A DNA stretch of 56,364 nucleotides from an uncultured Oscillospiraceae bacterium (lineage in GTDB: Bacteria > Bacillota > Clostridia > Oscillospirales > Oscillospiraceae), in assembly GCA_947626495.1 (NCBI GenBank), contig CANQSJ010000016.1:1-56364 (forward strand), written 5' to 3'. The notes beneath the pieces are model-generated. The model did not search any database. It saw only the letters and a program-made list of their open reading frames with translations, and was not told the DNA's origin. Positions 7,351 to 16,121 of the stretch are shown here, in pieces. Position 1 is the stretch's first letter. Each line of letters opens with the position of its first letter. The position numbers were made by a program, and so were the translations under genes.

Positions 7351-8838
7351 TTATCGGACCGCGTCCAGAAACCGCCGGAAGGCGGCCCGGCCGGCCTGGT
7401 CCCGCTTGTAGACGCCCGCGTGCTCCAGCACCTGCGCGAACACCTTCCCCACCTCGTCCTGGAGGATGGGCAGGGCGTTTTCGGCGGTGAACGTGTATTT
7501 TCCCTGCAGACCGTCGGCCCAGTCGGCGTGCTTGGCCAAGGACTCGTGGGCCCGCACGTCGCCGCCCTGGACCAACACCTCCGCCAGATCGGCCAGTTCC
7601 GTCTTCAGCCGGGCGGGCAGCACCGCCAGGCCCATCACCTCGATCAGACCGATGTTCTCCTTTTTGATGTGGTGCAGCTCCTGGTGGGGATGGAAGATCC
7701 CCAGGGGATACTCCGCTGTGGTCCGGTTGTTGCGCAGCACCAGATCCAACTCGTACTCCTCCCCCCGCATCCGGGCGATGGGGGTGATGGTGTTGTGCCT
7801 CTCCCCCTCCGTCTCCGCCAGAATGTCCGCGGCCGGGTCGCTGTAGGTCCGCCAGGCGCGCAGGATCCTGTCCGCCAGCTCCACCAGCCGGTCGGCCTCC
7901 GCCGAGCGGATGCGGATCACGCTCATGGGCCACTTCACCAGTCCGGCGGCCACGTCCTCAAAGCCGGGGAAGGTGAAGGTTTCCTCCACCGGGGCCTTCG
8001 CCATGGCGAAGGTGTAGCGACCGCCCTGGAAGTGGTCGTGGCTCAATATGGAGCCGCCCACGATGGGCAGATCCGCGTTGCTGCCGATGAAATAGTGGGG
8101 GAACAGGCGCAGAAAGTCCATCTGCTTGCGGAAGGTGGACCGGTCGATCCGCATGGGGATATGCCGGCTGTTGAGCACGATGCAGTGCTCGTTGTAGTAC
8201 ACATAGGGCGAATACTGGAAAAACCAGTCCTGTCCGTCCAGCGTCAGGGGGATGAGCCGGTGGTTCTGCCGGGCGGGATGGTCCAGCCGGCCCTGGTAGC
8301 CCTCGTTGGAGGCGCACAGCTGGCAGGCGGGATAGGCGTTCTGAGGCGCCAGCTTTGCCGCGGCGATGGCCCGGGGGTCCTTTTCCGGCTTGGACAGATT
8401 CACCGTGATGTCCAGATCTCCGTACTCGGTGGGGGCCACCCACTTCATATCCTTCACGATCCGGTACCGGCGGATGTAGTCCGTGTCCTGGGAGAAGGTA
8501 TAGTACCAGTCCGTGGCGGTCTCGGGGCTCTGGGCGTATTTCTTCCAGAAGGCATGGCGCACCTCGCTGGGCCGGGGGGTGAGGATGCCCATCAGCTCCG
8601 TGTCCAGGATATCCCGGCTGCCGATGCCCGGCTCGCACCGGCCGTTGGCCACGGCCCAGTCCAGGATGTCCCGCAAAATGTCCTCCAGCGGCCTCTCCGC
8701 GGCCTGCTCCGGCGCCTCCCACCGGTCCAGGCCCAGAGCGGCGGTGAGCCGGTTGGCGGCCCAGGTGTAGTCGTCCCGCTGGATCAGATCTTTTTCCAGG
8801 GCATAGCGCAAAAGCTGGGCGATGTTGTCATGGATCAT
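7351..8838 (-). CDS. galT: UDP-glucose--hexose-1-phosphate uridylyltransferase (class II)
   Basis: The Leloir-pathway transferase that exchanges UMP between UDP-glucose and galactose 1-phosphate, in the long Firmicutes form (495 residues). SHDHFQGG at 266-273 holds the catalytic His pair (H267, H269) and Q271. The region HPARQNHRLIPL (187-198) and NEHCIVLNSRHIPM (216-229) are also diagnostic. The frame stays open to 8967, but the ATG at 8838 with GAAAGGAGAC upstream gives the family start MIHDNI. No galK or galE is next to it; galactose metabolism must be completed elsewhere. Confidence 0.92.
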   Translation of the reverse strand: MIHDNIAQLLRYALEKDLIQRDDYTWAANRLTAALGLDRWEAPEQAAERPLEDILRDILDWAVANGRCEPGIGSRDILDTELMGILTPRPSEVRHAFWKKYAQSPETATDWYYTFSQDTDYIRRYRIVKDMKWVAPTEYGDLDITVNLSKPEKDPRAIAAAKLAPQNAYPACQLCASNEGYQGRLDHPARQNHRLIPLTLDGQDWFFQYSPYVYYNEHCIVLNSRHIPMRIDRSTFRKQMDFLRLFPHYFIGSNADLPIVGGSILSHDHFQGGRYTFAMAKAPVEETFTFPGFEDVAAGLVKWPMSVIRIRSAEADRLVELADRILRAWRTYSDPAADILAETEGERHNTITPIARMRGEEYELDLVLRNNRTTAEYPLGIFHPHQELHHIKKENIGLIEVMGLAVLPARLKTELADLAEVLVQGGDVRAHESLAKHADWADGLQGKYTFTAENALPILQDEVGKVFAQVLEHAGVYKRDQAGRAAFRRFLDAVR

Positions 8839-8883
8839 GTCGGTCTCCTTTCCGCCCGCGGCGGGCGGATCATTTCTCCCCTG

Positions 8884-8912
8884 ATTGTACCAAAAACGCC
8901 GCCGCCCGGCAA
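8884..8912 (-). promoter_or_regulatory. probable promoter of galT
   Basis: On the minus strand TTGCCG (8907-8912) and TACAAT (8884-8889) are 17 bp apart. A GC-rich hairpin lies between the promoter and the ribosome site (about 8857-8873). Confidence 0.5.
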
Positions 8913-8965
8913 GAGAAAAGCGCGCCGGCCGGCCTATTTCCCCCAAAGTTTTCCCCCAAGGACGC

Positions 8966-9001
8966 AAAACCGCCGGACGGAGACCCGCCCGGCGGCTTTT
9001 T
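8966..9001 (-). terminator. terminator after uxuB
   Basis: A 7-bp GC stem (8970-8976 with 8989-8995) flanked by AAAA on one side and TTTTT on the other. It ends the uxu operon ahead of the galT promoter. Confidence 0.65.
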
Positions 9002-9010
9002 CGCTGTGGC

Positions 9011-10609
9011 TCAGTGTACGGCTTTTTTCAAGGTCGCGCGGATGGCGCCGGGACCGGCGGTGAGCTCCTTCAGATAGCCCAGCACCGCCGGGGCCAGCCC
9101 CGCCTCATACAGGTCCACGCCGAAGATCACGTCGTTGTGCAGGATGGGCGACACAGCCGCCTCCAGATCCTGCTCCGCGCCCAGCTTCAGCCCGGCCACA
9201 TAGGGCCGCACGGTGTCCATCATCGGGTCGTCGCTCAGCTCGAAGGGCTTGCCCTCGTCGTCCAGGCCCATGAGATACCGCAGCCAGCCCGCCTGTACCA
9301 GCGGGATCAGCTTCAGATCGTGCACGTCCTTGTCCGGCGCGGCCAGATAGGCCTTGATGGTATTGCCGAACCGGATGGACAGCTTCTGGCTGGTGTCCAG
9401 GGCGATGCGCTGGGGGGTGTCCGGCATGAAGGGGTTGGGGAAGCGCACATGGATGACCTTGTCGATGAACTGCTTGGGGTTCAGGATGCCCGGGTCCACC
9501 ACCACGGGCAGACCCTCGGTGTAGCCCACGGTCTCGATGAGGGCCACCAGCTCCGGATCGCGCATCTCGTCGCAGATCTTCTTGTATCCCAGCAGGCATC
9601 CGAAGATGGCCAGACAGGTGTGCAGCGGGTTCAGGCAGGTGCAGACCTTCATCTTCTCCACCTTGTCCACCGTCTCCCGGTCGGTGAAGATGACACCCAC
9701 GCTGTCCAGGGGCGGCCGGCCGTTGGGGAACAGATCCTCGATGACCAGATACTCCGTCTCCTCGGAGTTGACGTAGGGGGCGATATAGGTGCCCGCCGGG
9801 GTGATGGTCATGTCCAGACCCTCCACCCCGTCGTCGGCCAGCATCTTCTCCACGGAGGGGTCCGGCCGGGGGGTGATCTTGTCGATCATGGTCCAGGGGC
9901 AGGAGATCTTCTCCGCCACATAGGCGGCGAAGCCCGGATCGGTCCTGCCGTTGGCGGACCAGGTGTCCGCGAAGGTACCGAAGGCGGCGCGGACCTTGTC
10001 CCCGTTGTGGGAGCAGTTGTCCGTGCTCACCAGCGCCAGGGGCGTCGCCCCGTTTTGGTAGCGCTCATACAGCAGCGCCGCCACGCGGCCCAGGAAGCTC
10101 TTGGCCTGCTCCGGCCCGGTCTCCAGATCCGCGGCGATGTCCGGCAGATATTCCCCGTTGCCGCCCACCAGGCTATAGCCCTTCTCGGTGATGGTGAAGG
10201 TCACCATCTGCAGACTGGGCGCCCGGAAGTGGGCCTTCAGGATCTCAAAGTCCTCGGTGCCGGGGCCGGTGAGCAGCAGGTCCTCCACGATGGAGCAGAT
10301 GACCGTCTTGTCCACGGTGCCGTCGGACTTCAGCGTGGCCAGGATGGAGTAATTGTCGTTGGGCTGGTGCATCCCCTCCTGCTCCCGGTTCACGGCGATG
10401 ACGCCCCGGTCCATGACGCCTTTTTCCAGCATCTCCTGGGCCAGGCGGGCCTGGAAGGCCTTAAAGAGGTTGCCGCCGCCGAACTGGATCCAGTAGGGGT
10501 GCTCCTTGGTGCGCGGGGCGATCTCGTCCCGGTCAAAGGCGGGAACATGGTAGCCCTTGGCCTCCCATGCCGCCCGCTCGTTTTTCAAACTCTCCGCCGT
10601 CAGTCTCAT
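9011..10609 (-). CDS. uxuB: D-mannonate oxidoreductase (fructuronate reductase)
   Basis: A long-chain polyol dehydrogenase of 532 residues that reduces D-fructuronate to D-mannonate with NADH in hexuronate breakdown. The N-terminal Rossmann segment has IQFGGGNLFKAF, and the catalytic K-x5-N-x2-H signature appears as KVCTCLNPLHT. The start is ATG at 10609, overlapping the uxuA stop (ATGA); upstream in-frame residues are out of family. It is the last gene of the GH3-uxuA-uxuB operon. Mannitol or tagaturonate reductases are close relatives, but the tight pairing with uxuA makes fructuronate the best substrate. Confidence 0.9.
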   Translation of the reverse strand: MRLTAESLKNERAAWEAKGYHVPAFDRDEIAPRTKEHPYWIQFGGGNLFKAFQARLAQEMLEKGVMDRGVIAVNREQEGMHQPNDNYSILATLKSDGTVDKTVICSIVEDLLLTGPGTEDFEILKAHFRAPSLQMVTFTITEKGYSLVGGNGEYLPDIAADLETGPEQAKSFLGRVAALLYERYQNGATPLALVSTDNCSHNGDKVRAAFGTFADTWSANGRTDPGFAAYVAEKISCPWTMIDKITPRPDPSVEKMLADDGVEGLDMTITPAGTYIAPYVNSEETEYLVIEDLFPNGRPPLDSVGVIFTDRETVDKVEKMKVCTCLNPLHTCLAIFGCLLGYKKICDEMRDPELVALIETVGYTEGLPVVVDPGILNPKQFIDKVIHVRFPNPFMPDTPQRIALDTSQKLSIRFGNTIKAYLAAPDKDVHDLKLIPLVQAGWLRYLMGLDDEGKPFELSDDPMMDTVRPYVAGLKLGAEQDLEAAVSPILHNDVIFGVDLYEAGLAPAVLGYLKELTAGPGAIRATLKKAVH

Positions 10610-11679
10610 TTGCGCGCCTCCGATTTCTCGATGGCCTCCCACAGGCCCTGGATGTAGGTGGCGCCCAGGGCGCGGTCATACAGGCCGTAGCCGGGCATGG
10701 CCACCTCGCCCCAGATCATGCGGCCGTGGTCCGGACGGATGGGGCCGTCGAACCCGATGTCGTACAGGGCCTTGACGATCTCATACATGTCGAAGGAACC
10801 GCAGCGGGAGATGTGGGGCGCCTCCTCAAAGTTGTCGGGGCTGTGGAACTTCAGGTTCCGCACGTGGGCGAAGTGGATGCGGCCCTTCAGGGACCGGATC
10901 ATGTGGGGCAGGTCGTTTTTCAGGTTGGTGCCGTAGGAGCCGGAGCAGAAGGTGACGCCGTTGTGGGGGTCGTCCACCATCTTCATCATCCGCAGGATGT
11001 TCTCCTCGTTGATGATGATCCGGGGCAGGCCGAACACGCTCCAGGCCGGGTCGTCGGGATGGATGGCCATCTTGATGTCGTACTTGTTGCACACCGGCAT
11101 GATGGCCTCCAGGAAGTATTTCAGATTGGCGAAGAGCTTCTCGTCGTCGATGTCCTTGTACATGGCGAACAGCTCCTTCACCTTCGCCATGCGCTCCGGC
11201 TCCCAGCCGGGCATGACGGTGCCGTTCATGTCCCCGGCGATGGAGTTGAACATCTCCTCCGGGTTCAGGGCGTCCACAGCCTGCTGGGTGTAGGCCAGGG
11301 CGGTAGAGCCGTCGGGCAGCACCCGCGCCAGCTCCGTGCGCGTCCAGTCGAACACGGGCATGAAGTTGTAGCAGACCAGATGGATGTCCTCCAGCCCCAG
11401 GTTCTCCAGGGTCTGGATGTAGTTGGCGATGTACTCGTCCCGCTTGCCCTTGCCGGTCTTGATGTCGTCGTGGATGTTGACGGACTCGATGCCGGCGATG
11501 TGCAGCCCGGCGGCCTCCACCTCGTCCTTCAGGGCGCGGATCCGCTCCCGGCTCCACACCTCCCCCGGCTGGGTGTCATAGAGGGTGGTGATGACCCCGG
11601 TGACCCCGGGGATCTGGCGGATCTGCTGGAGCGTGACGGTGTCGAACTTCGAGCCGTACCAGCGCAGTGTCATTTCCAT
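10606..11679 (-). CDS. uxuA: mannonate dehydratase
   Basis: Dehydrates D-mannonate to 2-keto-3-deoxy-D-gluconate; metal-dependent TIM barrel, 357 residues, normal for the Firmicutes/short form. Recognisable segments are the N-terminal LRWYGSKFDTVTL, IESVNIHDDIKTG, the HPDDPAWSVFGLPRI metal and substrate region, and a C-terminal RPDHGRMIWGE. An AAGGAG site precedes the ATG by 10 bp. It overlaps uxuB by 4 bp and follows the GH3 gene by 32 bp. UxaC, KdgK and the KDPG aldolase needed to finish the pathway are not in this window. Confidence 0.94.
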   Translation of the reverse strand: MEMTLRWYGSKFDTVTLQQIRQIPGVTGVITTLYDTQPGEVWSRERIRALKDEVEAAGLHIAGIESVNIHDDIKTGKGKRDEYIANYIQTLENLGLEDIHLVCYNFMPVFDWTRTELARVLPDGSTALAYTQQAVDALNPEEMFNSIAGDMNGTVMPGWEPERMAKVKELFAMYKDIDDEKLFANLKYFLEAIMPVCNKYDIKMAIHPDDPAWSVFGLPRIIINEENILRMMKMVDDPHNGVTFCSGSYGTNLKNDLPHMIRSLKGRIHFAHVRNLKFHSPDNFEEAPHISRCGSFDMYEIVKALYDIGFDGPIRPDHGRMIWGEVAMPGYGLYDRALGATYIQGLWEAIEKSEARK

Positions 11680-11711
11680 ATCGATCGATCTCCTTTCAGA
11701 TGATTCTCATT

Positions 11712-13490
11712 TCAGATGCGGGTGTCCCACAGCCCGCAGTAGGCGTCCACCGGGTCCTTGCCCGTGAAGGCCTCCGGGCCGGCCATCAGCTTGTCGGCCA
11801 GCTCGTCCAGGGTGGAGTCCAGGCTGTCGTACGCGTTGATATAGGTCCGCGCCTGGGGGATATCCGCCAGGACGAAGGGCTGCTGGGTGCTCACGACGAT
11901 CACCGGCAGCTCGTGGACATACCAGGGGATCTCGCCGCCGCCCTTGGTCATGCCGAAGGCGGGCCTGGCCACCGGCTGGAAACCGCCGGCGATGTCCACC
12001 AGGGTGATGATCAGATCCTGCCGGGCCACGAATTCGGAGATGGTGTCCTTGCCGGCGAAATAGAGGTTCAGATCCGGCTTCTCCCCCGCCTGGATCTGCT
12101 TGAGCATCTTGGCGATGGGGCTCTCATAGAGGAACACCTCAAAGCCCCGGGCGGTGAGCTTTTCCTGCAGCCGCTGGGCGGGATTCGTCCCGCCGCCGCC
12201 CATCACGGCGCCCAGACCGGGGGCCTCCAGACCCTTCACATAGACGATCATGATCTTTTTGTACCGCTCCGGGATCATGGGCAGCACGTCCGCGTCCTTG
12301 TACTTCACCAGCGTGATGGCCTGCCGGGCGATCTGCCGCTGCTTTTCCCGGTGCTCGGCGCAGCCGATGATCTGATGGACCTGCTCCCGGGGCGGCATGA
12401 TTTCGGTCCTGGCTTTCCTGTGCAGACCTATATGGGCCTTCAGGGCCAGGATGCGGCGCAGCGCGTCGGTGAGCCGCTCCTCGGTGATGCGCCCGTCCAG
12501 ATAGCCCTGCTTCATGGCCTGGAAGTCCTCGTCCATGTCGTTGAAAAACAGGAACATATCCACCCCGGCGGCGATGGCCGCGGGCATCAGATCCCGGCGC
12601 TTCATCCGACAGGTCAGGCCCACCATGTGGCTGGCGTCGGTGAGGACCATGCCGTTGAAGCCCAGCTTGCCCCGCAAAAGGCCGGTGATGAGCTCCGGGG
12701 ACAACGTGGCGGGCATGATGTCGTCGTCGGCGATATCGGGGTTGAAAAACCGGGTGTAGGCCGGCTGCATGATATGCCCGGCCATGATGGCCTCCAGCCC
12801 CCCGTCGATCAGGGTCTTGTAGACCTTGCCGAAGGTGGCATCCCACTCGTCGCAGGAATAGGAGTTGACGGAGTTGGCCACGTGCTGATCCCGGAAATCC
12901 AGACCGTCGCCGGGGAAGTGCTTGGCCGCGCAGGCAAAGCCCGGGTTGGCGTGAGCGCCCTCCATATAGGCCTTGGCCATGGCCGCCACCTGGTCGGCGT
13001 CGTTGCCGTAAGTGCGCAGGCCGATGACCGGGTTCTCCCAGTTCAGGAAGATATCGCTGACCGGGGCGAAGGACAGGTTACAGCCGATGGCCGCGGCCTC
13101 CCGGTTGGACATCCGGCCCAGATCGTAGGCCAGCTTCGCGTCCCCCGTGGCGCCGATCTTCGTCTGGCAGCCGATGGGCGTGCCGTCCACGCAGGCGCCG
13201 TTGCCGCCGTTCTCCGTGTTGCAGGCGATGATCAGGGGGATCTTGCTGTTCTCCTGAAGGATGCGGTTCTGCTCATAGATCTCGTCCGCCGGGCCGGGAT
13301 TGTAGCGGATGCCGCCGATGTGGTACTTGTCCACCGTCATCTTCAGGTATTCCTCGCTCCGGCTGGAGCCCATGTTGAAGAACAGCTGGCCGATCTTCTC
13401 GTCCAGCGTCATGCCGGCGATGGTCTCCTCCACCCAGGCGACGTCCTCGTCCGATAGGAAAAAGGGTTTTGCGCGCATATCTACCGCCAT
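11712..13490 (-). CDS. GH3 glycosidase, NagZ-like, cytoplasmic (copy A)
   Basis: A 592-residue family 3 glycoside hydrolase without signal peptide. The NagZ signature KHFPGxGxxxxDxH is present as K190-H191 to D201-Q-H203, which in that subgroup supplies the Asp-His dyad. The nucleophile is the Asp of VLTDASHM (about D285). The long C-terminal part has the second GH3 domain. A GTG at 13496 and an ATG at 13490 both lie behind AAGGAGGTG; spacing favours the ATG. It heads the operon with uxuA and uxuB, divergent from a LysR regulator. A beta-N-acetylhexosaminidase role is likely from the motif; the uronate context leaves other beta-glycosides possible. Confidence 0.85.
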   Translation of the reverse strand: MAVDMRAKPFFLSDEDVAWVEETIAGMTLDEKIGQLFFNMGSSRSEEYLKMTVDKYHIGGIRYNPGPADEIYEQNRILQENSKIPLIIACNTENGGNGACVDGTPIGCQTKIGATGDAKLAYDLGRMSNREAAAIGCNLSFAPVSDIFLNWENPVIGLRTYGNDADQVAAMAKAYMEGAHANPGFACAAKHFPGDGLDFRDQHVANSVNSYSCDEWDATFGKVYKTLIDGGLEAIMAGHIMQPAYTRFFNPDIADDDIMPATLSPELITGLLRGKLGFNGMVLTDASHMVGLTCRMKRRDLMPAAIAAGVDMFLFFNDMDEDFQAMKQGYLDGRITEERLTDALRRILALKAHIGLHRKARTEIMPPREQVHQIIGCAEHREKQRQIARQAITLVKYKDADVLPMIPERYKKIMIVYVKGLEAPGLGAVMGGGGTNPAQRLQEKLTARGFEVFLYESPIAKMLKQIQAGEKPDLNLYFAGKDTISEFVARQDLIITLVDIAGGFQPVARPAFGMTKGGGEIPWYVHELPVIVVSTQQPFVLADIPQARTYINAYDSLDSTLDELADKLMAGPEAFTGKDPVDAYCGLWDTRI

Positions 13491-13620
13491 GGTCACAGCA
13501 CCTCCTTGTCCAATATGTTTGCTCTTAAAAGCGCGTTTTCGTCATTTTCTCATATATACAAAATGGCATAAGTGTGGTATCGTATAAAAAATCATGCTTT
13601 TTTGATGCGAGGTAAAACGG
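13491..13620. promoter_or_regulatory. divergent control region, GH3-uxu operon and LysR gene
   Basis: An AT-rich 130-bp space between divergently transcribed genes, the standard place for LysR binding sites. TATAAA occurs at about 13584-13589 on the plus strand. I could not pick one convincing promoter pair or T-N11-A box. Confidence 0.5.
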
Positions 13621-14532
13621 ATGAACATCTCCATGACCGGCATACAGTACTTTCTGGAGGCGGCCCGGACGGAAAATTTCTCTCTGGCGGCCAACCACCT
13701 GTATACGGCCCAGCCCAACCTGAGCAAAAAGATCGCCCTGCTGGAGCAGTCCATCGGCGTGCGGCTGTTCGAGCGGGTAGGCAAACGGGTCAGCCTCACC
13801 GCTGCGGGGCGGCTCCTCTACCGGGAGTGGTCAGACGCCATGGACAGAATCGACCGGGCGGTCCGCCAGGCCCAGGCCATCGAGAAGGCCCAGGGCAACT
13901 CCGTGACCATCGGCGTGCTGGAGGGTCTCTCCATCCCCGCCCAGGCGCCGGAGCACATGGAGCGGTTCCTCGCGGAGAACCCCACGCTGCGCATGCGGCT
14001 GGAGCGGGCGGGCTTCCGGCAGCTCTGGCAGGGGCTGGACAGCGGACAGTATGACCTGATTATCACGATGGAGGATCAGAACATCCGCAGAAACGGTCTG
14101 GAATCGATCCGGGTGGGCTCGTTCCAGTCGGTTATCGCCATCAACGACAGCAACCCCATCGCCCAGAACAGCCCCCTCACGCTCTCCATGCTCAGCCGGG
14201 AGGATTTTGTGGTCCTGTCCCAGAGCGAGGCGCCCTATGGCTATGAGGCTCTCATCTCTGCCTGCCAGTCCTGCGGCTTCACCCCCCGGATCATCCGGGA
14301 GGCCAACTCCATCGAGACGCTGCTGCTGTATGTGGAGATGGGCATGGGCGTCGCCATGCTGAGCACACTCTCCCGTCTGCAGAAAAACCCCCACATCCGT
14401 GTCATCCCCCTGGAGGGCATGACCATGAACATGGCCGCCTACTGGCGGACGGCCCCCTCCCGTCCGGCGATCCGGACCGTGCTGGAGATCTTCTCGGAGT
14501 TGGCCCCGGACGGGGACGTTCCCAGCGCCTGA
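13621..14532 (+). CDS. LysR family transcriptional regulator
   Basis: A 303-residue LysR protein. The winged helix-turn-helix fills residues 1-65, with the usual FLEAARTENFSLAANHLYTAQPN (start to recognition helix) and GVRLFER; the rest is the type 2 periplasmic-binding-like effector domain. ATG at 13621 follows GCGAGGTAAA. It is transcribed away from GH3-uxuA-uxuB and convergent with the GPH symporter, so it most likely controls the hexuronate operon, with a pathway uronate as inducer. That effector is inference. Confidence 0.88.
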   Translation: MNISMTGIQYFLEAARTENFSLAANHLYTAQPNLSKKIALLEQSIGVRLFERVGKRVSLTAAGRLLYREWSDAMDRIDRAVRQAQAIEKAQGNSVTIGVLEGLSIPAQAPEHMERFLAENPTLRMRLERAGFRQLWQGLDSGQYDLIITMEDQNIRRNGLESIRVGSFQSVIAINDSNPIAQNSPLTLSMLSREDFVVLSQSEAPYGYEALISACQSCGFTPRIIREANSIETLLLYVEMGMGVAMLSTLSRLQKNPHIRVIPLEGMTMNMAAYWRTAPSRPAIRTVLEIFSELAPDGDVPSA

Positions 14533-14557
14533 GACAACCGCATTGCAAGACGGCAAT

Positions 14558-14604
14558 CGCTCCCCCCGATGCCGGCGGCTCCGCCGCCGGTCCCGGGGGG
14601 AGCG
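14558..14604 (+). terminator. large GC hairpin, possible terminator
   Basis: An 11-bp outer stem (14558-14568 with 14594-14604) encloses a second GC hairpin. The following run is only CCCTTTC, so this is a weak terminator or transcript barrier between the LysR gene and the convergent symporter gene. Confidence 0.45.
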
Positions 14605-14673
14605 CGTCCCTTTCACGGGTCAGCCCCGGCGGGAGACGGGCGTCTGTACGCCGCTCCCGCCGGAGTGGACGTA

Positions 14674-16062
14674 TTACTGGCCGCGGCGGCGGGCAAGCTC
14701 CGCCACGTTGGACTCCACCCGCTTCTTGTTCAGCGGATACAGGAAGAACAGCACCACCGCCAGCAGGGCATAGCCGATGGCGGGCACCAGGCAGGTGATG
14801 TTGTAGATGCCGTTGGTGACGGACGGGTCGAACTGGGTCTCGGCGCTATAGCCGATCATGGTCAGCAGCAGGCCGGTCAGACCGGAGGAGGCCGCCTGGC
14901 CCAGCTTCCGGGCGAAGGAGTACACGGAGTAGATCTCGCCGTCGGAGCGGGAGCCGGTGCGCACTTCGGTGTCGTCGATGACGTCGGTGATCATGGCCCA
15001 GCAGATCAGGGAGAAGATGCCCAGACCGATGTAGCTGATGGAGTACAGGCCCAGGAACACCCAGGCGTTGTGGGTGTGCATGATGAAGGCGATGACGAAC
15101 ACGACCACGCCCAGGATGGAGGCGTAGATGCCCAGCTCCTTGCGGCCGAACTTTGTGGACAGCTTCACAACGAACACAGAGCAGATCAGAGTGATGACCG
15201 TGCCCACGAGACCGGCCATGGACTGAGCCTGGACGTTGCCGAAGTAGTTGGGATACACATAGGCCATCATGCCCTGGCTGGTCAGCTGGACCAGCAGCTG
15301 GCAGATGGAGGCCACCACGATGCCGATCAGGGCGCGGTTGGTGACCAGGCCCTTCAGCAGCTTGCCCAGATCGAACTTCTCGGTCTTCTGCTCGACCTTG
15401 ACACGCTCGGTGGTCATGTGGAAGCAGAGCATGTAGCACACCACCGCGCCGATGGAGCAGATCAGGGAGAAGATGATGACCTTGTTGGGGGCGATGACCT
15501 GCTGGCCGGCGTCGTTGGTGTAGTAGATGATCAGGGGCATGATGACGCCGATGCAGGTGCCGGCCAGGGTGGCGCCGATGGTCCGGAAGTTGGACAGCTC
15601 TGCACGGTCCTTGGGCTCGGCGGAGATGGCGGACGCCATGGAGCCATAGGGGATGTTGATGGAGGTGTAGAACACGCTGCCCCACAGCAGGTAGGTGAAG
15701 AACATCCAGAAGATCTTGAAGCCCATGGGCATGTCCTTGAACCAGGTGGCGTACAGCAGGAAGGAGGCCACCGCCACCGGGCCGCACATCCGGCGGATCC
15801 AGGGCTTGAACTTGCCGTTCTTGGTGGGCTTGGACCGGTCCACGATCTGGCCCATGGTCACGTCGGTGAACGCGTCCACGAAACGGGCCAGCATCATCAT
15901 GATGCCGACCAGGCCGGCGCTGACGCCCATCACGTCCGTGTAGAACTTCATCAGCAGGGACGTGGACAGGATGAAGGTGAAGTCGTTGCCGAAGTCACCG
16001 AACATGTAGCCCAGCTTATCCCGAAGACCGAAGGGACGCAGGGTAGTAGGGGTTTCGTTCAT
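14674..16062 (-). CDS. GPH-family glycoside/hexuronide symporter
   Basis: A 462-residue, 12-helix cation symporter of the glycoside-pentoside-hexuronide family (MelB, UidB/GusB, XylP). Visible are the N-terminal DKLGYMFGDFGNDF, the loop RFVDAFTDVTMGQIVDRS typical of GPH proteins, and a NIPYGSM segment after helix 4. Start ATG follows AAAAGGAGT. It lies 59 bp downstream of the GH2 gene and is the last gene of the HAD-GH3-GH2-GPH operon. The uxu genes nearby favour glucuronides as cargo, as for UidB next to UidA. Confidence 0.88.
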   Translation of the reverse strand: MNETPTTLRPFGLRDKLGYMFGDFGNDFTFILSTSLLMKFYTDVMGVSAGLVGIMMMLARFVDAFTDVTMGQIVDRSKPTKNGKFKPWIRRMCGPVAVASFLLYATWFKDMPMGFKIFWMFFTYLLWGSVFYTSINIPYGSMASAISAEPKDRAELSNFRTIGATLAGTCIGVIMPLIIYYTNDAGQQVIAPNKVIIFSLICSIGAVVCYMLCFHMTTERVKVEQKTEKFDLGKLLKGLVTNRALIGIVVASICQLLVQLTSQGMMAYVYPNYFGNVQAQSMAGLVGTVITLICSVFVVKLSTKFGRKELGIYASILGVVVFVIAFIMHTHNAWVFLGLYSISYIGLGIFSLICWAMITDVIDDTEVRTGSRSDGEIYSVYSFARKLGQAASSGLTGLLLTMIGYSAETQFDPSVTNGIYNITCLVPAIGYALLAVVLFFLYPLNKKRVESNVAELARRRGQ

Positions 16063-16121
16063 TTCATTTTACTCCTTTTCGTTATTTATCTGAACTCCCC
16101 ACGGAAGGTTCAAATACGGTT